Positions 47,466 to 54,900 of a DNA stretch of 64,000 bases are shown here, one piece after another. This DNA comes from an uncultured Aquimarina sp. (GTDB taxonomy: Bacteria > Bacteroidota > Bacteroidia > Flavobacteriales > Flavobacteriaceae). The stretch is taken from the NCBI GenBank assembly GCA_947498935.1, contig CANMMM010000005.1, positions 62,001-126,000 on the forward strand, given 5' to 3'. The notes beneath the pieces are model-generated. The model did no database searches. It was not told where the DNA came from and worked only from the letters and a program-made list of their open reading frames with translations. Position 1 is the stretch's first letter, and every line of letters starts with the position of its first letter. The translations under genes were made by a program, and so were the position numbers.

Positions 47466-47504
47466 ACAAAAATCGAGACTAAAATATTTTAATCTCGATT
47501 TTTC
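47466..47504 (-). terminator. Terminator of the glycosidase gene
   Basis: Near-perfect hairpin AAAAATCGAGATTAAAATA / TTTTAGTCTCGATTTTT on the minus strand with T5, about 55 bp after the stop codon. It lies inside the inserted segment. Confidence 0.78.
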
Positions 47505-47558
47505 TGGAACTGCCTCTAAAAACAAATTAAGCTACTCAATTGTATTGATTCTTTAACT

Positions 47559-49529
47559 TTAATGATTACTCTTTCTTTCTTGATAACCTCTAATGATTGC
47601 TTTTCTCCAAAACTCATTACTTATTAATATTGCTACAATTCTTCTATTTTGAGATCCCCATTGAGCAATTATGTCATTAATATCTTTTTGTATAACATCT
47701 CTTTCTAATAATTTTGCAAAAATTTCTTTTATAAAATTTCTTTTAAACTCAACACTTTCTAAGATCGAAGACGAAAGGATATAAGCACGTCTCTTCTTTC
47801 TATCATTAAAATTATTCTCTATGAACAAAGAAGGTACACCTCTATTAAAAATTTTTCTATAAACTCTTTCTTTAAAGTTCAGAGAAGGATTAGAACTTAT
47901 TTTATTATTAATTTGTGCTCTATCCCAAAATTCCTTTGAAGAACAAATATCACTTATTACTTTTTCTCTAGACCAATTTTCATTTTGTATTTTTGATACA
48001 TAATATTTTACGCCTGTTAAATCTGGGGAACGATCTAAATATAACTTATAAGCTTCACTGACAAACACTTTAGCATCTAATTTAAGTAGATCATAAAACA
48101 TACCTTCAACCCCTCTTCCTGATTTTAGCAAGTCTGCCCAATAATCTAAGTCCGTATTATTTTCAATATCTAAAGTCCTCCCAGTATATAATTTATAGTA
48201 TGAAAACATTAGATCATGATACCCATATTTGAGTTCTTCTATAGAATACTTATACGTATTATAAGATGGTTTTGAACCACTTAATTGATCATTTTCGTAA
48301 ATATTATATAAACCAAAGTAATCTGTTTTGTCAGCTAATTTATAATCAAATAATTCATATATTAAATAAGCCTTGACTTTATCTAATTTATACATTTTTT
48401 GCATTGAATTATAAATAGAATTTGATTGCATTTCTAAACCCTTTTTATCATAGCCTCGACTTCCTCTACCTCTATTAATTTCTGTAAGCCAAATATCTTT
48501 GTTATTAGATATTTCAAGTAATTTTGAATATACGTTAGTCCCGCCTTTTAAACCTATTTTATTATTATTTACAGTATTTGTGAGCAATCCCATATCATTA
48601 TACCAATTCCAACCTACAATATCATAATTTACTCCCAAATGTTCAAATAATTCTAAGTAACCATAATGCGCCCTAGTATCATTGATTACAAATTCAGCAT
48701 CATTATCAAACTTTTTTATCCCATCGATCAACCCTTGTGATGCAGCAGCAAGAGCAATTGCTTTTCTCAATAAATCTTTTGATGTAAAAAAGTCAGATTT
48801 CTTTGAGGCAAATCCAATTTTCTCATAAAAATAATCAACATTTGATTTATTAGGGTTATTATTTAATGGATGCTTAGTACGACTGATTATTCGATAAGCT
48901 CCTTCATTTCCTACTTGGTAATATTTTATTTTATTATTATAAAATTTAGCAAAATTCTCTCCTCTTTGTTTAAATTTCGAATAATTATTAGTCCATAAAT
49001 CTAATTCTTTAATCGTTCTATTATTTACTTTAGTAATTAGATCATCCAATGAAATATTATTATCTAAATTATAATTATTATCTCTAATGTAAATCATTGG
49101 CAATGCTTCCATTTTATTTGCATTCAATGAACTTAATACAGCATTCAGGTCTTCTTCCTTTTCTCCACTCGACAAAGAACCATCATCATTTACATGAATA
49201 TCAAATCTATAAATTTCAGTGTGCAATGCGTCTAATAAAGTAGCTTGCTCTTTAAAAGAAATATTATTGTATGGACTATCTACTAAAGTACCATTCTCAT
49301 CTACATAATCCGGTCTTAAAGGATGCCCATTAATACCCCATTTTAAATCGTTTCTTTTTTCTAGGATAAAATCTGGTGTTGGATAATCAAATTTATAATT
49401 AGATGATGATGACTTAAGCCTAACTTTATCACGTATTTGTTCACTTTTAACTTCTTCTAAAGTATCATCTTTAGAACAACTAAAAAGACAAAAAATAAAT
49501 GTCAAAAAAAATATGTGTTTGTAATACAT
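47559..49529 (-). CDS. Clan GH-A-like glycoside hydrolase lipoprotein with DUF4214-type C-terminus
   Basis: A 656-residue lipoprotein (signal peptide ending FIFCLFSC, Cys18). Residues about 60-430 look like a TIM-barrel glycosidase: YYQVGNEGAYRI with Glu209 after Asn (clan-A acid/base pattern), VGWNWYND, and DIWLTEINRGRG with Glu350 as likely nucleophile. The C-terminal 200 residues hold DUF4214-like helical repeats (YKLYTGRTLDIENNTDLDYW; YKLYLDRSPDLTGVKYYVSK; ISNEFWRKAI). Such tails occur in surface and S-layer proteins. The gene is markedly AT-rich and Asn/Lys/Ile-rich compared with neighbours, and sits inside the direct-repeat insertion, suggesting recent acquisition. Confidence 0.75.
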   Translation of the reverse strand: MYYKHIFFLTFIFCLFSCSKDDTLEEVKSEQIRDKVRLKSSSSNYKFDYPTPDFILEKRNDLKWGINGHPLRPDYVDENGTLVDSPYNNISFKEQATLLDALHTEIYRFDIHVNDDGSLSSGEKEEDLNAVLSSLNANKMEALPMIYIRDNNYNLDNNISLDDLITKVNNRTIKELDLWTNNYSKFKQRGENFAKFYNNKIKYYQVGNEGAYRIISRTKHPLNNNPNKSNVDYFYEKIGFASKKSDFFTSKDLLRKAIALAAASQGLIDGIKKFDNDAEFVINDTRAHYGYLELFEHLGVNYDIVGWNWYNDMGLLTNTVNNNKIGLKGGTNVYSKLLEISNNKDIWLTEINRGRGSRGYDKKGLEMQSNSIYNSMQKMYKLDKVKAYLIYELFDYKLADKTDYFGLYNIYENDQLSGSKPSYNTYKYSIEELKYGYHDLMFSYYKLYTGRTLDIENNTDLDYWADLLKSGRGVEGMFYDLLKLDAKVFVSEAYKLYLDRSPDLTGVKYYVSKIQNENWSREKVISDICSSKEFWDRAQINNKISSNPSLNFKERVYRKIFNRGVPSLFIENNFNDRKKRRAYILSSSILESVEFKRNFIKEIFAKLLERDVIQKDINDIIAQWGSQNRRIVAILISNEFWRKAIIRGYQERKSNH

Positions 49530-49676
49530 AATTGTGTTATTAATTAAACATGTTACATATCAATGTTTGACTAACCATAAATGTCACCAAAAAAAATGTT
49601 AAGTTTTATTAAAATACTCAAAAAATTATTTCATTACGATTCTCTAGTGTCGTATTTACAACTTTAAAAATCAGAT

Positions 49677-49832
49677 TTAATCACTTCGAAAGTACAAAAG
49701 CATTAGAGATAGCAGCAGCAGCATTTTGGCAATACGCTTTTTTAGATAATTGGTCGTAGGGATTGCTATTTCCTGCCCCCAACCAAAAGTGCTTATCAAC
49801 AGAAAAAAACCTACAATACCGATACTTCGCAT
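49677..49832 (-). pseudogene. Truncated duplicate of the 1138-residue protein gene (first 35 codons)
   Basis: The right direct-repeat copy contains the ATG, signal peptide and 35 codons of the outer-membrane protein gene. Past the repeat border the frame runs on for 16 foreign residues (KMLLLLSLMLLYFRSD) to TAA at 49677-49679. The product would be 51 residues with an intact signal peptide and the native upstream region, but no functional domain. I treat it as a non-functional by-product of the duplication. Confidence 0.8.
49700..49729 (-). repeat. Degenerate half of a family A repeat at the insertion junction
   Basis: GCATTAGAGATAGCAGCAGC followed by AGCATTTTGG resembles the left half of family A (GCGTTAGGGATAGCAGCGGC then ATCCTTTTGG as in copy 2). 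It lies exactly where the right 248-bp copy begins (49728). The second half of the repeat is absent. Confidence 0.5.
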
Positions 49833-49975
49833 AGCAACAAAACTAAAGATTTTGACTTTTATTGATCTTTTTATGCTGCTTTTTTTGCAACACCGCTTGA
49901 TTGGATAGGTTATTGTTGTAATAATAAGGATAAAATTAGAACTAATTACGGTTCGTGTATCATTATTTATAGAAG
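49728..49975. repeat. Perfect 248-bp direct repeat, right copy
   Basis: Second copy of 47201-47448, in the same orientation. Its right end joins the 43 bp that precede the ABC cassette at 50019. In the ancestral order the outer-membrane protein gene and the ABC cassette would have diverged across 186 bp, most of it within this sequence. Confidence 0.95.
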
Positions 49976-50018
49976 TGATACGCTAACCATCGATACCACA
50001 TCACTAACCAACCCATAC

Positions 50019-50309
50019 ATGTATTACTATAGAGCTGTTTTTAAATTCTTTTGTGATATTAACACCTACAATCTTATTTTCTGCCTGTTTATGGGTCTCA
50101 TTAGTGGGTTTACATGGAGTGTACTTCTATTCAATTCTATAGGTATTGGCGTAGGATTGCTGGGCTATCATAGTTTTAAGAAACAAGAATGGTTATTATA
50201 TGCCAATTTAGGGTTGACCAAAATAGATCTCATCCGTTATGTATGGGTATGCAATTGTGTTCTAACTGCTCCGCTGCTGTTACTAGCTTCTTATCTCCTA
50301 TTTGCATAA
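50019..50309 (+). CDS. Small membrane protein of an ABC cassette
   Basis: A 96-residue protein with two to three hydrophobic helices (NLIFCLFMGLISGFTWSVLL; IGIGVGLLGYHSF; VLTAPLLLLASYLLF). Its stop codon overlaps the ATG of the ABC ATPase (TAATG), so the two are translated together. It resembles the truncated helical membrane partners of exporter ATPases but is too short for a normal six-helix permease; I do not recognise it. It may be a minimal membrane subunit. Confidence 0.65.
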   Translation: MYYYRAVFKFFCDINTYNLIFCLFMGLISGFTWSVLLFNSIGIGVGLLGYHSFKKQEWLLYANLGLTKIDLIRYVWVCNCVLTAPLLLLASYLLFA

Positions 50310-50971
50310 TGGACGGACTCTACCTCTCTGGACTTCAAAAGTCGTACGGTCGTCAGCAACTACTACATACTGTTTCTTTACAGCTCAAAGTAGGAGAATG
50401 TGTGGGCATTTTTGGCAAAAATGGTAGTGGTAAATCTACCTTGCTACAATGCATCTTTGGTACGATTTCCCCTGATCATATGCAATTACAAATTGACTAT
50501 GAGCAACTATCTGCTAAAGAGGTACGGAAACAACAAAAGATTGCCTATTTACCACAGGACTCTTTTTTACCTCCTGAAAAAAAAGTGCGCAATATCATAC
50601 CTATAATGTACCCAGATGGCGAATTACAAGATCGTATTTTTTATACACCAGGTATTCACCGGATAGAGAATACCAAGGTAGGTCATCTTTCTCTGGGGGA
50701 ACTCCGCTTTCTAGAAGTATTATTGATTGGGTATTTACCACATCCCTTTTTACTGCTAGATGAGCCTTTTTCTATGCTACAGCCGATACATAAAGAACGT
50801 ATCACAGCACTCATCCATACGCTCAAAAAGGAGAAAGGCATCATCATCACAGATCATTATTACCAAGATGTCTGGGGTGTGACCGATCGCAATCTCCTCC
50901 TAACCCAACAACATCTCATCCCTATACATACCCAAAATGATTTAATCACACATGGGTACTTGCGGAAATGA
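50309..50971 (+). CDS. ABC transporter ATP-binding protein
   Basis: A 220-residue ATPase starting MDGLYLSGLQKSYG at the ATG overlapping the upstream stop codon; the frame is open 40 codons further left but out of the upstream gene's frame. Motifs: Walker A GIFGKNGSGKSTLL, Q loop YLPQDSF, signature LSLGELRFLEVL (LSLGE instead of LSGGQ) and Walker B FLLLDEPFSML, then an H-loop in ITDHYYQD. Substrate unknown. No separate permease gene follows, only a repeat and pseudogene debris. Confidence 0.88.
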   Translation: MDGLYLSGLQKSYGRQQLLHTVSLQLKVGECVGIFGKNGSGKSTLLQCIFGTISPDHMQLQIDYEQLSAKEVRKQQKIAYLPQDSFLPPEKKVRNIIPIMYPDGELQDRIFYTPGIHRIENTKVGHLSLGELRFLEVLLIGYLPHPFLLLDEPFSMLQPIHKERITALIHTLKKEKGIIITDHYYQDVWGVTDRNLLLTQQHLIPIHTQNDLITHGYLRK

Positions 50972-50987
50972 TGCTATTGTACTATCT

Positions 50988-51074
50988 GCGTTAGGGATAG
51001 GAGCGGCATCCTTTTTTGGTTTTTTGCAAAACCAAAAAAGATACAGCGGATAGCCCGACCCTTGGGGAACGCCC
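50988..51074 (-). repeat. Family A palindromic repeat, copy 6
   Basis: GCGTTAGGGATAGGAGCGGC, core stem CTTTTTTGGTTTT / AAAACCAAAAAAG, GCGGATAGCCCGACCCTTGG, GGAACGCCC. It lies 17 bp after the ABC ATPase stop codon. Confidence 0.9.
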
Positions 51075-51169
51075 TAAATATTTTTACACAAAAAACTGGT
51101 TATATTTTCTTAAATCCACTATAAAACACTAAAAATCAAACAATAAATACACCAAAGTATCTATTACTT

Positions 51170-51660
51170 TACTGTACTGATCGGAATCTTGATATCACTA
51201 GGTTACTCGGGACTATGATGGATACTGATATTCGCCGTTTGTACATCTGCTTGAGTTTCTGTAGGTCTTTCTGAAGTCAACTGCCCTGCGCATACATAAG
51301 CAGTTGTACGAGGACTTTATAAATAGTACGTAAGAGCATCTTAGGCTATTGCATCGAATCATGGTGCATAGTTTTGCTCCATTGTGTAATAGCTAACACG
51401 ATCTTTTATAAGGGCTGGTTTTTTCCTTTTTTTGAGTGTCCAATTAAACCATGCTAAATGTAGTTGATCGGTACTGTTCTGTTGGTTTAAAAAGTGTACT
51501 ATGCCTCATTTTTGATGATGAATGATGTATTTTGATTGATTGAATATACGCTATACTGAGTAAATATAATTCTTTTCGCTGGAGCAATACCCATAGGATA
51601 CCATCGCTGTATCATTCCAAGCCTGGTGCATAAAAAAACATCTCATCAGTAACTATCTCA
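51170..51660 (-). pseudogene. Decayed CocE/NonD-type hydrolase gene (C-terminal part)
   Basis: Translating the minus strand gives readable pieces separated by several stops: LHLAWFNWTLKKRKKPALIK, then DRVSYYTMEQNYAP, DALTYYL and AGQLTSERPTETQADVQT. These follow the order of the C-terminal half of the X-Pro dipeptidyl-peptidase-type (CocE/NonD) hydrolases (typically ..WFDYWLKG..P..KDRVNYYVMG..W.., ..TYYL.., ..GxLS.xxP). At least four stop codons interrupt the frame, so it cannot be functional. Identification is by recall of the family pattern, not a search. Confidence 0.45.
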
Positions 51661-51908
51661 TACGTAAAAATTTTTTATCCTACTAGGCTGTTTTCAGGGG
51701 TTTTTGACAGCTCGACTCAAAAAAGATTGCACTAATTTTGCCTTAAATCACCACTAAACACTGACTTACAGAGCAATAAATAACCACAAAAATGCTAGAA
51801 CAAATATTCCGAAATGTAACCCTTAGCATCATTGCTCTTTTCAGTACAAAGAAGATACCCCTACTAATGAACCCTTTTACTTTTATTAACTACATAAACT
51901 ACATCATC

Positions 51909-54900
51909 ATGAATTTAAAAAAGTTACTTTTTGTACTATTTTTTTCGATGTCCTTTATCGGATCGTCACAATTTATTTCTAAGTGGAAAACGGACAACGC
52001 AGGTGCTTCCCAAAACAATCAAATTATTCTACCGCTAGATGGTAGTGGGAACTACGATTTTACTGTAGATTGGGGAGATGGAAGTACGGACCAAATTATT
52101 AGCTACAATCAACCTGAAATTGTACATACCTATCCTGCTGCAGGTACATATACTGTAACGATCAACGGAACGATCAGTGGATGGCGATTTTTAAACAAGT
52201 GGGATAAAGATAAGATTATAGAGATCGTGAATTGGGGAAGCTTGCAACTGGGAAATCGTGGAGATTATTTCTCTGGATGTCGCAACCTGACCATTACTGC
52301 TACTGACACCCTCGATCTATCAGGAATTACCTCGCTAAAAAGCATGTTTAGCAATTGTACTGCACTTGCTACCATTCCTGGTATCGAAACATGGGACGTA
52401 AGTCAAGTGACTGATATGACCAATTTGTTCTTGAATGCTAAGTTATTTAATCAAAATATCAACGGATGGGATGTAAGCAATGTAACGAAACTGACGAGAA
52501 CATTCTATGGTGCAGCGGCTTTTAATCAACCTCTGGATAATTGGGTGGTTAGCAAGGTGACTGATATGAGTGCGCTATTTGCCCACGCGACTGTATTTAA
52601 CCAACCGATTGGCAACTGGGATGTACGTCAGGTACGAGGCATGCTGGCCATGCTCTGGAATGCCACGAGTTTTAATCAGCCGATTGGGGACTGGGATACA
52701 CAAAGTGTACAAAACTTGGCTAGAATGTTTGAAAATGCAACGAGTTTTAACCAACCGATTGGGGGTTGGAATACACAACAGGTAACCACACTCGAAGATA
52801 CTTTTAAAAACGCAACGGCTTTTAACCAACCGATCAACGATTGGGAGGTGAGTGCCGTAACGAATATGTCGAGAACATTCTACAATGCTGTGCGTTTTAA
52901 TCAGCCATTAGATAACTGGAATACTGAAAATGTAACCTTATTCAGAGCTACGTTTAGAAATGCTGTAGCATTTGATCAAAACATCAATGATTGGAAGGTA
53001 GTTAAGGCTACTGATATGAATACCATGTTCTTTGATGCTACTCGCTTTAACCAGCCTCTTGATAAGTGGGATGTGAGTGGTGTAAAAAGTTTGATCAACA
53101 TGTTTGTCAATGCTAAAGCGTTTAACCAACCGATTGGCAATTGGGATGTAAGTAATGTAACGCATATACAAACGATGTTTAGAGGTGCTAGCTCCTTTGA
53201 CCAAGATTTAGGAGACTGGAATGTAGTGAGTTTAATCAATGCTACGAATTTATTTTCTGGAGCTGCAATTTCTACAACCAATTACAATAACTTATTAATC
53301 GGTTGGGCCAATACTGCTACGTTGCAAAACAATGTACAATTTGGTGCAGGCACTGCTACTTATGCAGATTGTGCAGCAGTACTAGCGGCTAGAGATACAC
53401 TAATCAATACGTATAACTGGACCATTAGCGATGGCGGGAGTGTCGCAGAAAGTTGTAGTACTCCTTTTGTATCCGTATGGAAAACCGATAACACGGGGGC
53501 AACATCAAATAACGAAATCCTACTACCCCTCAACAGCAATGGAATCTATGATTTTACTGTAGAATGGGGAGATGGTACTTCTGACCAGATCACTTCTGCT
53601 AATCAACCCGAAGTTATACATACCTATCCTGCTGCAGGTACATATACTGTAACCATTAACGGAACGATCAATGGATGGCGATTCCATAGCCAAGAAGGAG
53701 ATGCTCAAAAACTACTAGAGATTAGTAATTGGGGAGTACTACAACTTGGAAATTCTGGCGAATATTTTGCTGGATGTCGCAATCTGATCATTACTGCTAC
53801 AGATACGCTCGATCTATCAGGAACTACTTCATTAGCACATATGTTCTTCGACTGTGTTAAACTGTCAGAGGTTCCTAATATACAGGATTGGGATGTAAGT
53901 AATGTGACTACCATGGAAGGGATGTTTTGGGAAGCTCAACTATTTAATTCGGCAATCGATAATTGGAACGTAGGCAGTGTAACTAGTATGAAAAATATGT
54001 TTGCTGGCGCTCGTTTATTTAACCAAGAGCTTAACGGATGGGACGTAAGTAGTGTAACCGATATGACAGGTATGTTTGAAACTACTCAGTTTTTTAATCA
54101 AGATATTAGTGATTGGGAAATAAGCAATGTCACAAGCTTAGCATGGATGTTTAGGAATGCGACTGCCTTTGATCAAAACCTTGGTGATTGGGACATTAGC
54201 AGTATTGTAGACATGCAAGATATGTTCAAAGGAGCTATGCTATCTACCGCTAATTATGATGCTTTATTAATCGGTTGGGGTACAATAGTTACGAATACCC
54301 CTGCTGCTAAGCGCCAACACACCAAACAACAAAGTGTTATTCCTAATGCGATTGTTTTTGATGCTGGAAATTCTCAGTATACTCCCAATAGCGATGCGTC
54401 TATCGCTAGAAACAGCTTGATCAATAATCATAATTGGACGATTACCGACGGAGGCGCTATCCCAGTACCCCAAACTCCTTTTATCTCTGTATGGAATGCA
54501 GGAGCAGCGGTAGACGCTGAAGGAGGACTTTTTATTGGTACTAATAATTCCATAGTATTACCCCTAGTGAGTACAGGAACGTATGATTTTATGGTGGATT
54601 GGGGAGATGGTACTACAGATCATATTACTGCATTCGATCAGGATGAAGTGGAACACGAATACGCCGAGGGAGGTGCTTATACTGTAACGATTACAGGTAC
54701 TATTAATGGATGGAGTTTCGGAGGATTAGACGAAGAAGGAATTGAGCCTCCAAAACTACTGGAAATCAAACAATGGGGTGCACTCCAGTTAGGAAATCAA
54801 GGAAGCTATTTCTCTGGTGCCGAAAACCTAACCATTACTGCTACTGATATTCCTGATCTATCAGGGACTACCTCTCTAAGAGCTATGTTCGCAGGAGCTA

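Larger units (their letters stand above)
47449..49727. mobile_element. Inserted segment between the direct repeats
   Basis: A 2279-bp segment carrying one gene (glycosidase/DUF4214, minus) and its terminator, noticeably richer in A and T than its flanks. It carries no transposase, integrase or inverted termini that I can see. The flanking 248-bp direct repeats mean that an insertion of about 2.5 kb, or a duplication with insertion, happened here. The mechanism is inference. Confidence 0.6.

Noticed and set aside
47449..49727. Insertion sequence with a transposase
   Set aside because: No transposase or terminal inverted repeats were found; the only gene is the glycosidase/DUF4214 lipoprotein.
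52410..53230. Regularly spaced repeats resembling a CRISPR array
   Set aside because: They are in-frame 75-bp coding repeats of a DUF285 protein, with no unique spacers.
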